Shown piece by piece: positions 1 to 11,355 of a stretch of 64,000 bases of DNA. The notes beneath the pieces were generated by a model. It had not been told where the DNA came from. It was given only the letters and a program-made list of their open reading frames with translations, and did no database searches. The position numbers and the translations under genes are program-made. This DNA comes from Tyto alba. Its lineage: Eukaryota; Chordata; Aves; Strigiformes; Tytonidae. The DNA is taken from positions 1,140,779-1,204,778 of the forward strand of contig NW_024881296.1 in assembly GCF_018691265.1 (NCBI RefSeq). The letters run 5' to 3'. Position 1 is the stretch's first letter; every line of letters starts with the position of its first letter.

Positions 1-237
1 CCTCTTCTCTCTTTGCGTTTTCTGCAGAGGACAGGAGTTTTGCTCCTGTTAGGCTTATGAGCAGCAGTTTGAGAGAGTGGCACAGTAAAGCCATGACTTG
101 CTGACTAAAACAGGTTAATGAAAAACAGGCTAGTGACTGAAATTGAAACTTCTCATTTCTCTCAAGAAAAGGGCGTATTGTCAAGATAAAGTAGAGCCTA
201 GCGTGTCTATTAAGCAACTTTCAGAGAAGCGCTGCTT
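1..237. other. Non-coding flank, nothing recognised
   Basis: Ordinary mixed-composition sequence at the window edge. No splice-bounded reading frame, repeat family or RNA gene was recognised. It leads into the GC-rich patch that starts near 238. Confidence 0.4.
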
Positions 238-560
238 AAAACAGCAGCACGGCCAGCTCCACCACGTGAGCGGAGGGGCCGCGGCCCCCGGCACAGGCAC
301 AGCCCCAGCGCCCGGCTTCTCTCCGTGCCAAAAGCCAGCCAGCTGCCGGGAAGAAGAGTTAAACGACATGGTGTGCGGAGGGCAGGGGATGCGCTGGGCT
401 CCCCCTCCCAGGGGCAAGTTGTCCGTCCAGCCAAACAGGTCACGAGCCAGGGCTCGGCGACATCCAGCCGGACGGCATGGAGGGCTCTAGGTGAGCGTGC
501 CAGGCCTACGGAACGGGCGCTGGTGGGCGAATTCAGGAGGCGTTTCCTAGACCGAACGCT
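238..560. promoter_or_regulatory. Small CpG-rich patch with an E-box, possible minor promoter or enhancer
   Basis: CG dinucleotides cluster here much more than in the following kilobases, for example in a GGCCGCGGCC block and around 440-540. A CACGTG E-box lies at 263-268. A splice-donor-like TAG|GTGAGC follows position 490 on the plus strand, so an alternative first exon is conceivable. Open frames run through the patch on both strands, which is expected of GC-rich DNA, and none matches a family I know. Promoter function is inference only; it could also be an unmethylated enhancer or a short GC-rich relic. Confidence 0.3.
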
Positions 561-3031
561 GCAAAGTGCGGAAGGAGCAGGAGAAACAGGATCTGTCAGC
601 CCATCTAATTAAGGTGCATTTTCCCCACGCAGACTCACACACATCTCTCCAAGCCATAGGGCCCTCATTTCTTGCCTCAACCCAAACCAGACTGAATGTA
701 TTTTGCATTTCTGTGACAATTTGTTCTCAGCACTTCTCAGGAAGGAGAAGCACAACATACGTGTCCTATGAAAACGTTTGCATGCTCGCAGATATCTCTG
801 TCTCTGCTGCTAATTGCATTGTGTCCATCCCCTTTGCAGCTACTCTGTTGCAGCAACCGGCCCTGTTACTCCATGCTACCCCCCTTTGAAAAAAAAAACT
901 GAAAGCCTGCTTCTCTCCTACGAGCTTCCCAAAGTAACCATGTAGACATGAAATCATATTCTTGCGCAAAGGCTACAAAAGTCCGGCTGCTGGCATTGCT
1001 GCTCTTCTACCCACTAAGTAAAAAGGAGATTTGTTTATGCCCTGCGTAGGATCATGTTATAAGGATGCTTAAAATGAAGTCACCAGTGCTGAGAGACTGC
1101 GTGAATATCCCAGGCGGCACCCTCCAGCCCCCAGTTGAGCTCTGCAGTAGGACTGATGACAGCCCCAGTACCGTGGCCACTAGGAAAAGCAACGTAGATC
1201 AACAACTCATTTTTTACAGGCCAGTGGGCTGACCTCTGGGCAGCATTGGAACGAGTCAGCATAAAGGTGACAAAGCTCTGTATACCATTATAAATCATCC
1301 AAACGAGCCAGCAGAAAATCTGTGCGCTGATGGGAGTTCGCTTATACTTTTTCCTTTATTATATATTTTTTTTCCCCTTTGTAAACAGAGTTCTCTCCCC
1401 CGTGGTCTCTGAATGCCCATACGGCAGGTATCACGAGAGGCATTCTCACATCCCGCTCTGGGGGAAAGCCGGTCCTGCTAACCGAGTGCTCGCCCAGCGC
1501 GCTCTGTGTCTCGCCAGACGTCACACCAACAGATGACGCAAGCGATGCCTGTTGTCCAGGTGGTGGGGTGTGACCTATTTCTGGGCTACAGAAGTTTGGT
1601 TTGGGAGGAATGTGCAATGTCCGGTGAGAGAGAGGGGAAGGAGGAGCAAATCATTATAGGAAAGTCAGGAATTAATCCTAAATCCTATGTAGTGGCTCTG
1701 TGTTTTCAGAGGGAAGTAAGCAAAACGAAAGCACTGTGTCACAGCCTCAGGACCTCACCATCAATCCGGAGTAAAGGAGGAGAAAGCATCCTCAGTGTGG
1801 GAAGTAGAAACTTTGCCGCTTCCAGAACTAATGCCCCCAAAATCTGCTTTCCTTAACAGCATATGACATCAAGAAGGAGAAATACTTTAAAGACAATAGG
1901 CAATTTCCTCCTCCCCCGCCGTCAAACAAGCCCATTCATACAAAAAGTATCTGCTTCCCCAACTGATCATTAACAGGCAGTACCTGCCCAGCACCGCTGC
2001 CAGGTGTCTCAGGTTTTATGCATGGATAAGCTGTCCTGTAACTGGGGCAAATGTATTCTCTGTTCATTTGGTGGAGTATTTCTTCAGTCATTCCTCTCAC
2101 ACGATACACACAACCAGATGAGCTCTGTGGCAACAGGGTAAATATTCACAGATAACATTCCCCTCTTGTAGAGTTTCCTCTGGCATGTGCTGAAGGATTC
2201 TTGGTTTTCTTGTGACTTGATGATTTTGTCATATTTTAGAGCAGCTCCTCCAACCCAAAAGGACACAGGCACCGTCCTACACATACAAATAGTATTTCCA
2301 AATTTATACCATTGCCCTCAAGTCACAATCCAGAGGGCACCCCACAGAGGTTGTGAAGACAAGGGAAGCATAAGCTGTTGAGTTGCACCATGCGTAGCGC
2401 TCCTTGAATTAATGAAGATTTTCAGTTAGTCTGTATGAGTTTCTGGAAATCTTTGGGGCCTTCCAACCTGCTGACCTCTTCAGCCATAGGGAAGTCTCTG
2501 CAGGTCCCTGTAGATAAGCTGTCCTGACACTTCAATTTGTGCACACAGCCTTTACAGAGCTGTGGTTGGTTTGTACTATGCTGCATGTACATGCTGCCTA
2601 TCCAGGAAAAAAATAGCACAACAAACAAAAAAACCTCTCTCTGAAATACCCCAGTTCCCTTGATTGATTATGGAAATCTCACCATTTCAAATTTCCAGGA
2701 ACTTCTGGAAAAGCAGGCAAGCCTTTGTGCCTACATCCCTTACAATATAATTTGAGGGAAATTACTGTTTAAATAATAAAGAGAAGTCTGTTTTGATGGG
2801 GAAAACCAGACAACTGAATAGAGCTGGTTTTATATCAGGTGCTGTGTTCATTTAATGAGTTTTTCTGTACTGTAATAGTTTTCAAAACAGGGCAGCCAAG
2901 AATTCCCTTCTCCAGTTATCTATAAATCAAGGCTGAAGAGAGAAGAAACAGTCCCAGAGTGTGGTATGCATCAGTCTGAGCAATCACTCCAGCAAGTCAT
3001 GCAGGTAAACAGCTACACAGCCTCAATTAGC
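561..3031. other. Non-coding stretch, no gene recognised
   Basis: AT-leaning intron-like or intergenic sequence. Open frames are under about 120 codons, lack family motifs and are not flanked by convincing splice sites. No clear transposon was recognised. Confidence 0.5.
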
Positions 3032-3057
3032 AAAAAAAAAAAAAAAAAAAAAAAAAA
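3032..3057 (+). repeat. Poly(A) tract, 26 A
   Basis: An uninterrupted run of 26 A. No gene-derived or SINE-like body was recognised upstream and no target-site duplication was found, so slippage expansion is as likely as a retroposon tail. Confidence 0.9.
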
Positions 3058-6000
3058 TGGTCATCTGCAAACCAAGTACAGAAAAAAAGCATAGAACCCC
3101 ATCAACCAGCCAAGCTTCCCTGTTTGAAGAAAGGGAAAAGGCAGCTACCTCCCGCCCCCCAGCAGACACTGCCCAAATCAAGCAGAGACACCAGGTTCCA
3201 CTTTTAGGAGTTTCAGTCGCAGAAAGAGCACCGGACATGGGGCCAAAACCATTTAAGCAAGGCAGTCATCATGTCCTGACTGCGCTCCTCCGTGAGCTGT
3301 GAGAATAAGCTGTGTAAATTCTCTGGCTGACGGGCAGGGGGGCAGTCGCAGGGCTGGTACACTTAATGGTATGGTTGAGCCATACCTCAAATTGTAGGGG
3401 TCACCAGAAGGCGGCACAGAGATCAGAGCATGGAGCAACACGATCCCCAGGCAAGGCATGAAAGTACCTGAATTGAGAGGGACATAAGGGCTAGAAATTG
3501 GGCAGAAATTTGCTTGCAGGCAAATAGGAGATAAAAATAAAAAATATATACACACCTGCAAACCAGGGCAGGAAGAGCTTCCCAGCAAGGAGGTGAGGAG
3601 AGAAAGGTAAAGGGAAGAGAGGAATCTAGACCTGACTATGGCAGCAGGAAACAGTATTGGCAGTTCCCCCCCAATCATCTGGATAAAAATACTAAGGACT
3701 GAGGTGTGAGTCCAAGAGGCCAAGGATGGGAAAATTTGCTAAACTAGAAGCAAAAGATGACCGCTTTGGACAAGAGGTTTGAGCAGAGGGAAATGAAGAG
3801 GAGAGGAGAAAGTTTGGAAACTTGTGTAGAGAAGATAACAGCAGGATTTAGCAACCATAAGGAATGGGAAGGGGGATGGGTAACAGGAGTTAAAAACAAC
3901 AGAGTTGCAAGCTATGTTTCATGGAACTAATTCAGCAAAGAAACAGCCTCAAATGGATGTAAACAATGGACTATTCATTAGGGGTTTCATTCTCTGCAAC
4001 CCAGCAAACTATTGTGTAAAAGTTTTAAATACTCCCTTCACACACACTAAATTACAGAAAATGTGAAACATCAGATAATCTCAACAACTTGCCTCAAAAT
4101 CACTGCCCTCAAGCATGCACCGTGCTCCGCAGGCTCTTCTTCCGACCATCTGCCAGCACGTGTAGGAAAATAAATGATTAGGACCCCAACATAGCACTTC
4201 TGTAGGGGTCAGCGTAAAAACCACTCCACAAACATCTGAACAATGCCCATAATGTTTGTGAAGCTTAAAATGCAATTCTGCTCTTGCCTGCTCCTGTCCA
4301 TCTCTGCCTCACGTTTGAAGTAGGAGGTGGCTGTTCCATGGGTCCTACCCTCCATGGTCACACCACCACCAGTGGTCTTTGCGGGGCCAGAGCTGCTCAG
4401 CCTCCCACAGCTGGGCCCTCGTGCCATCTCTAGCACAGCTGATCAGTTTAAGTGCCATACTTTGCTTTCACACTGCCTGAGACACTGGGACCAACAGGGA
4501 GCAAAACCCGGGCGGCAGAGCCTGCGAGCAGGGCTGGGGAAAGACCCTGCTGTGCTGAGGCAGCTGATAGTTGCTTATAGTGGCTGGCACTTCCTAAGTA
4601 GTTGGGATCAGGGTTTTAAGCTTGTAAGCCAACTCCTGTTGGTACAGAAATCATCAAGAGGTAGCACAGAGGAAATCTGATGGTGCTATTTCCATTTGGC
4701 TCCGATGAGCCAAGCCTTGCACATCTGGTCTCAGACTACAAACTACAGCAGTCAGCCTGAAACTCCCGCACAGCTTTGCACATGTAAAGGACAGGCAGTG
4801 ACTAACCAGCACAGGTAGATGAGCTCTGTGGAGCCTTTTTAAGCAGTCTCACCCCAAGCATCCTTTCCACCTTGCAGGGGGAGCCTCCCACACTGACAGA
4901 AGGTGATGCACGCTTGTATCTTACACCACGCCCATCTGACACAGCAGCTAAACCAGCAATTCAGAGTTTGCAGCTACATTTTCAGTTGCAGAAGGTAGAT
5001 GCACATTTCTTTCCGATGCCTCCATTATGGCAAGGGACAGCTCAGAGAGCTAGAAAATATGTTTAGCATCTCTATTTGCTCATCTACGATTTGTTTGTAA
5101 GCCTTCTCTAGTAATATCACTTTCTGAGAACCAGGGTGCATGACAGGGCATGGCAGTATCATCATATACATTCTCCTCTTGTTCTCAAAGGTGACTTGGC
5201 TCTTCGGGCTGCCCTAGCGCAAGCATTCACCCCCTCCAATCCACAGGCCTCGGAGAGAAGGGACTGGTGCTTCCCAGTAAAGGGCTAACAACCGTGGGAT
5301 GCATTTGCAGGGCAGGCTTCCTTTTTCCTCGCCTCTATGAAGGCATCTGCATAAAGGACCTTTCATAGTGTGTCCTTCCCGTATTCAGGGGCAAAGGCTC
5401 AAAGGACCTATCTAGTCCCCAGACCTGCAGAGCACCGGCTGTAGAGCCTCGCTCAGTGCCTCTCATGTCTGGCAGGATGACCTGTCTTTCAGGAATACAG
5501 CCAGCCTGTCTGGAGGACTGCAGGGAAAAGCTCCTGACAAGAGGCTGTCTCACCGCATTTCTTCCTCTTGCCCAGGTCCAAAGTTACACGAGCACTGTGC
5601 CTCTGGCTCAGTGTTACGTCACATCGCTCCCACCATGAAATACACAGACATAAGAAGAACTTGGACTTCCTTGAAGTTTTCACTCAACTTCTTCAAACTC
5701 TGACTCCTTGCGCTGCAGGTCTGTGGAAGAGAGGGAGCGAAGAGACAACAAGTCTTTTCTTATCCTTAGTCTTGGGCATCTGGGTAACAACAAAGCACCT
5801 AATTCTGTTTTGTCTGTTATCCAGAAGTGCTGCATGTTTCATTGAGCCCTGGAAGCGTGCAAGCAACACGCAGCCCACACAGGAAAAAATTGGCCTGGAA
5901 ATGTGGCAGGAGGAGGGGAAGAGCTCAACAGTTTTAATTCAACTTGCATCTTTCATATTGCATGGACAGTCTCCGTTCATGTTACACAGTGCACAAGCAG

Positions 6001-6341
6001 CACAAGTCACTGCTACAATGGGAAAAATAAAGACAGATAAACTGCAAATACGTGGATTCATTTACATTTCCCCTCTCATCTCAGCATGCTTTTACATATT
6101 CGGTTCACATTTAGGGTTCACATAGTTCACAGAGTATCTCAATATAGCAATTGCACACTGACAACTACTACAGTTTATGGACACCTTTACAACTGCCACA
6201 TAAGTAGCAGGAAGCAAAATGCTTGTGTACAACACCAAAATTCCCCTTTTCAGCACTCTGAAAAGCCCCTGAGCTGGGTATAAGACAGCCTTTGGGGCTG
6301 TAGGAAATGAGTCCTGGAGATTCTGCAGCTCTGTATGTTTT
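3058..6341. other. Non-coding stretch, partly purine-rich
   Basis: No gene recognised. From about 3,570 to 3,900 the plus strand is enriched in A and G. The longest open frames, a minus-strand frame of 156 codons at 3,253-3,723 and a plus-strand frame of 185 codons at 5,568-6,125, show no recognisable domain. The first owes much of its length to this purine bias. Confidence 0.5.
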
Positions 6342-6413
6342 AATTTTAACCTAAACTTTCAGTGTGAAAGGGAACACAATTTTAACCTAAACTTTCAGTG
6401 TGAAAGGGAACAC
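6342..6413. repeat. Perfect 36-bp tandem duplication, two copies
   Basis: Positions 6,342-6,377 and 6,378-6,413 are identical 36-bp units that begin AATTTTAACC and end GGGAACAC. There is no mismatch between copies and no third copy. Perfect identity in a non-coding context suggests a recent local duplication. Copy number may be polymorphic. Confidence 0.95.
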
Positions 6414-6747
6414 AGTTTCTACCTCTTTTCACGGTGAAGATAGCCACCAAAATGTGAACTGAAGGTTGGGCAGAAAAACTGAGGAAGCACAGAGAGCGGG
6501 TGTTGTAAGTCACATGTGGTCTCCAGCATATGGGTAACAGTCACACTTAAATAAGGAAATCAAATGTCAGTCCACTACCCTTTCCAAAATGAATCTCTCT
6601 ACTGACTCCCAAGAATATCCAGCTTCAAAGGCTGAGTGCCTGCTTGCAGGAACAGCCAGACAGTAGAAGATTCACACAGGGAAATAACTTGAGTTTGCTC
6701 TGCTCCTCTCTTAGCCAAAGTCCTTTTCATTAAGTGTTTTTCACTGA
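6414..6747. other. Non-coding spacer
   Basis: Nothing recognisable between the tandem duplication and the purine-rich tract. Confidence 0.4.
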
Positions 6748-7213
6748 GCTATACAAGAAAGAAACAGGAGAGGAAGGGGGCGGTGAGAGGAGGGAAGGGG
6801 GAAATACGGCATTTCCCATCAGCAATACCAGAGGAAAGGCACGGTGGGGAAATGGTAGAGGAGCTGGCTGCAGATCTCTTCCAGCCAGACAAGTGCAACT
6901 GAGGAACAAAAAGGAGTAACACATGGAGATCAGGGAAAGGAAAACCAGCACGCAGGGGAAAAGCCAAGAGAATACATAGGAAAGGAAAAGAGGGCGAGGA
7001 GGCTCTTCTTTTGGTGGGACTAACTACCGAGGAAACAGCCAAACACACACACACCAGTTTAAGAATCAAAGAGAAGCAGCTGAAAGTTTGAAAAAAGCAT
7101 TCAAACACAGAAGAGAACAGGCTCTGTCTGAGGAAAAAACACGGTCTGGAAAACGCCAACAAGAAAATAAATGCTAGCAAGGAGGTGAAAGGGGAAAAAG
7201 AAAAAAAAAAAAA
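6748..7213 (+). repeat. Long purine-rich (polypurine/polypyrimidine) tract
   Basis: The plus strand is strongly biased to A and G for about 450 bases, with many GGGA, GAGG and GAAA runs, ending in a run of A near 7,200. The complementary strand translates into a Phe/Ser/Leu-rich open frame of 159 codons (6,749-7,228). That is a composition artefact, not a gene. Such tracts can adopt triplex (H-DNA) structures when they have mirror symmetry, which I did not establish here. Confidence 0.6.
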
Positions 7214-7973
7214 CAAAACAGAATACAAGGGGTGTTTGGCTTTCTTTTACACATTGAAATCTTCACTCAAGTTCATTTGTAACTTCCAGAAGAGAGTCTC
7301 AAATCTCAATTTTAGGATAAAAGATCCAAGTTTTAATTAGTCAGCCCATAAAGGCTATTTTGCCACCACCTCTAATCAGCCTCCTATCACAACCATGGAC
7401 ATGCCAAGTATCTGAAGTAGACTTGGTTTAAAAGCTAAAACAGTACCAGTAATAGTAACAATTCCTGGCTGAATCACATTTTCATTTTAAGCTACACGCA
7501 TTACCATTCAATGGATTTAATTTGAAAATTGTTATTGTTGAAACTTGTTGTTTGTTGGTTTGGTTTTTTTTTTGTTTTTTTTTTTTTTTTAGTAGCTCAG
7601 ATGAGTAGGAACATTTCCTGTACTATGGATGAGATGACTTTTTGAACATTACAGGGTTTTTCCTTCCTCCTTTTCCCAGCCCTCACACACCTCTATTGGT
7701 GGGAACTTTCCTTGCAGACACTGTCCTTCCCAAGGACAGACTTAGAGAAGAGATGATTTCCCTTACATAGTTTAACATTGACTTGGGAGCTGATGAAAAT
7801 GGTCGCTTGGGTGTACTCTGTGAGCCGATGAAGCTGCAACCAAATGTCTTCACTCTTTCTCTTGTAATTTGATACCTGGCTTTAGCGATCCCTCTGGCTC
7901 TTGAATTAGGAATGGAAAATATGAGAGCTCTGTTTCGCAGCAAAGGTTTAGAGACAGGGGAAAGGATGAAAGT
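7214..7973. other. Non-coding stretch with T/G-rich segment
   Basis: No gene recognised. A T-rich segment with interspersed G lies near 7,545-7,591. The rest is unremarkable. Confidence 0.45.
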
Positions 7974-7995
7974 AAAAAAAAAAAAAAAAAAAAAA
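7974..7995 (+). repeat. Poly(A) tract, 22 A
   Basis: An uninterrupted run of 22 A. It splits the Phe-rich minus-strand frame at 7,683-8,096, which is therefore an artefact. No retroposon body was identified. Confidence 0.9.
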
Positions 7996-9681
7996 GAATA
8001 CATCTCAAGGCTACTTGCAAATGTTATTTCATTTACACTGGACTTTAACACCTGACAGGAACAACACATGCATGTTCTGTGTACCCACACATACATACCT
8101 ACGCCAGTGCTACAATGTCAGAGCTCGTGGTTTGAAGCCTGAGCCCAAATCAGGCCAGAAGCCTGATTTCTAAAGCCATTCCCTTTACTTTGCACCTCTC
8201 GGCTCCAACTGCTGTGGGTGCAAATAATGACACGTAAAAGCAAACAGCTATTGCTAGCTGCTGAGGGAATGAGACATTAAAAATGCCAATAGCTGCTTTC
8301 TGCCTAACTGCAGTTCGTCACACGAGTAAAATGGGATGCTGGGCTGAAGGCTTTATAAAAATGTTGTCCCTAATCATCATGCTCATCTTCCAAGTCCTTT
8401 GAAAAATATTTTTAAAGCATCTCTCTAGTTACATCTCTTGTTACGTGCTCTCAGCCACACAACTGGCAGATTTCAAATCCCAAAACAGAGCACAAGAAAC
8501 CCCCCTCAAACACAGCACTCACGGCAGTCTGCAGCACAACCAGCGTTCCCAGACTGCCCTCCTGCACCGGGAAAGGGTATAATGTGTTCACAGGCTCACA
8601 AGGCAAAACCTTCTCCGTGAGCATTGTGGCTCAGCCATTTCAGTGACACAGTTACAGCATTTGCCAAGTAGCTTGCATCATGTAACATGCTGTGAGGCTT
8701 TTCACAGCAACACGACTCCTAAGCTTCCCTTTGGGGGCCCATCCCCAAAAGCGCTGCTGCAAAGCGCTGGAACTCCTGACACCCACGAGCTTCCCCCGGC
8801 TCCGTGTGAACAGTAGCAGGAATCCTGCACTTCTTTTGCTCCTTTTTGTAGGAGGGTCTGCCCTCCCGAGCTCAGTTTAACACCGGCTCCCAGTGTTTAC
8901 AGGGAAAGGTAACTGTCACCTTTCAGAACATCATCAGAGTCATCTTCACAGGAAGGTTTTGATGTAAATCAGGTGGGAAAGCAACAGGGAACCAGTGACA
9001 ATACTTTTGCTGCGTTCTCAGGAATATGAATTTGTGTTACCATTAGTTGTTTGACAGAGGTCAAATTTTAGTTAATTCAGGATTAAATCCTGTCCTTAGA
9101 GCCACATGATGATACTGGCAGGTAATGTTGACGATCCAGGTGGAAACAAAGTTTAACTTTGCATTCTTCCACTACAGCATAAGAGCGCTCGCTTTTACAG
9201 ACTGGCTATAAGATTTCCAAAACAGCACACTGTAGCCATGAGATGACATATATCAATAAAGCTATAGCTTGCTTGGGATGGAGAGAAACAAGCAGTGTGC
9301 AGTGCAAATTCAATAGTACAAAAACACAGCGAATTAAGCAGTTGGTTCCTGAGCTGAGGTTTGTAGAGATCTAGTGAGCTGCAGGATATTGGCTCTCCAT
9401 CTTGCTTCCAGCTGCTTCTACAGATGTCCAGGCTCCTCATTGCCAAGAAGAGCTAGGAGGCTAGTGAAAGCAGCTGGAAGAGAAGGAGGTGGAGGAGGAG
9501 TCAGGCTTGCTGCCTCTGGGGAGCACGAAGAGGAGGAGAGGGAAGCAGGCACTGCCCACACGTGCTCTACAACTTTGGCTGAAGGTGCTGACCACTAAGA
9601 AAAGGCATAACGTCCAGGCAGAGGGGAATGAGGCACTGGACGCTTTGGAGTATAGTTTTCCTTTCTTCATTCTTTTTTTTC
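7996..9681. other. Non-coding stretch, no gene recognised
   Basis: Mixed composition with a purine-rich segment near 9,470-9,560 ahead of a T tract. Open frames are short and unfamiliar. Confidence 0.45.
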
Positions 9682-9701
9682 TTTTTTTTTTTTTTTTTTT
9701 T
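9682..9701 (+). repeat. Poly(T) tract, about 20 T
   Basis: A run of 20 T preceded by a shorter T-run interrupted by C. No element body or target-site duplication recognised. Confidence 0.9.
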
Positions 9702-10959
9702 CCTTTTTATAAGGGAGCTAGGGGAGAGAATCGGGTCTTTGGGCAGCATCTCCGCAAGAAGCTGGGAGCCAGGAGGGCAGACTCAAAGAACCAGCAAGGA
9801 GAGGGAGAAAGACAGAGAGAAATAAAGTGATCAAATATTAGTGGTGTATGCAAGAGTGAGAGAATCACTGAGCAGATGGGAGGAGGGAAGAAGGAATGAT
9901 TAACAGAGTGTGAAGCCCTTCCCCCTCCCTGAAGCAGGACTAATCACGTGGAAGACCGCTAAAATGTTACTTCCTAATATTGCTTTGTTGCGGTAGTTGC
10001 CACATGATGGTGGAGCTTGAGCCTTTTCCCCAAGACAAAAATCTCCCTAAAAGATGGGAACAGACCCCTCACAACAACACAACCACCATCTTTGGGCTGC
10101 TGGTGCTAAAGGGTCATCTGTCAGGACACATCTATGAGATCCTCAGAGCTTATATCTGTGTGCTCTTACCGCAAAGTCCTGCAGCAAGTCTAAAGCAGCG
10201 TTCCTGCTCTCACCCTGGTCACCTCCCCCTGCCTTCAGACTCACAGAGAAAAGCGACTGGCCGCCCTGTGCAAGCCAAATGGGAATGTTCAACTTCCCTG
10301 CAGCAGGAGCCAAAAAGTCTCGTCGCTGAGGTCAGAGCATACCTCTGACCAAGCATTTCTGGAACCACACCTGGATACTACTGATCCACTGCCTTCTCAG
10401 CATGAAAGCACGGGGCAAGCTTTGCCGTTCCACCAGGTATCGATCAGAGGTGCGGGTCAGCTCTGCAGCTGGCCTGCTTTCCTCGGCTTACAGCACAGCA
10501 GACAGCTCTCCTGCAGCAGGAAGGAACAAGGCTCCCTTTGCACCGTGCTTTTTTTCAGGCTGCCCACCACGAACTGGGGGAGAAGGGACATCGCCGCAGA
10601 AACACAGCCCCAGATAAATACATTTGCTAAAAAGAAAAAAAGGCTCCTATGGATTTCAGATGACAGCCTGTCGCCAGCGCTGCTCTGCACAAAGCTCCCA
10701 CGGGACACAAGTATACAGTCCTGTTCCCGAGGTACGTGCTGAACAGTTTATTCCTGCCTATATTTTACAGGTGCTATCATGACCATCCATCCACTCAGTT
10801 TTTTCTTCCATGACTGAACAACCCCAATACCTTAATTTTCTCTTCATAGGTCATGTCTGCTAAATGCCTCATTCATGCTATTTTCCTCTCTTTTTTTTTG
10901 GTTGTTTTTTGTGGGGTTTTGGCCCACTTTTGAGTTGCTTTTCTGTTTTTGAAGGCTCT
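9702..10959. other. Non-coding stretch, no gene recognised
   Basis: Includes purine-rich sequence near 9,760-9,830 and moderate-GC sequence at 10,150-10,740. No splice-bounded or domain-bearing frame recognised. Confidence 0.45.
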
Positions 10960-11355
10960 GAGCAGAAAACTGGTTCAAGACTCCAGCTGAGACCTCACCA
11001 AGCTGAATTGAGGGGAAGGATCTCCGCAGCCTCTTACTTATAAACCCCAGCTTGCCTTTTTCACAACTGTGTGAGCCTGGTGACTCACGCTCAGCCTGGA
11101 ATCCACCATCCGCTCCAGCCCCTTTCCGCAGAGCTGCTGCTCAGCCAGACACCTCCTGTTTTGTATCTGGGCAGTCCATTATTCTCACCTAAGTCTACAA
11201 CTTTGTGCTCATCCTCTTCTGAATCACCTCTTATTTTTTTCCAGGTGATTTCTCTACTTGGTCACCATTTTGAATCCTAACCCTGTTCTCCAGAAAGCCT
11301 AGAGCTCCTCCCATGTGGGTATCGTTTGCAAGTGTAACTAGCATCCACAGCAGAA
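10960..11355 (-). mobile_element. Ancient CR1/L3-type LINE 3' fragment, antisense
   Basis: The plus strand reads like the reverse complement of a CR1-clade LINE 3' region. It shows a TCCGCAGAGCTGCT block near 11,127, then a phrase around 11,250-11,300 with CATTTTGAATCCTAACCCTG, then a segment near 11,320-11,346 (TTTGCAAGTGTAACTAGCAT) that matches the usual antisense 'gatgacacc' region of CR1/L3 elements. The copy is highly diverged, truncated and carries no intact reverse transcriptase frame. CR1-clade LINEs are the main retrotransposons of birds and reptiles. The assignment rests on pattern memory; exact family and ends are uncertain. Confidence 0.6.

Noticed and set aside
3058..3090. CR1-like phrase after the A26 tract
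   Set aside because: Only about 20 bases resemble the antisense CR1 'catctgcaaa' motif; too short to call.
6749..7228. Phe/Ser/Leu-rich minus-strand frame resembling a membrane protein
   Set aside because: It is the pyrimidine strand of a purine-rich tract, so hydrophobicity is a composition artefact.
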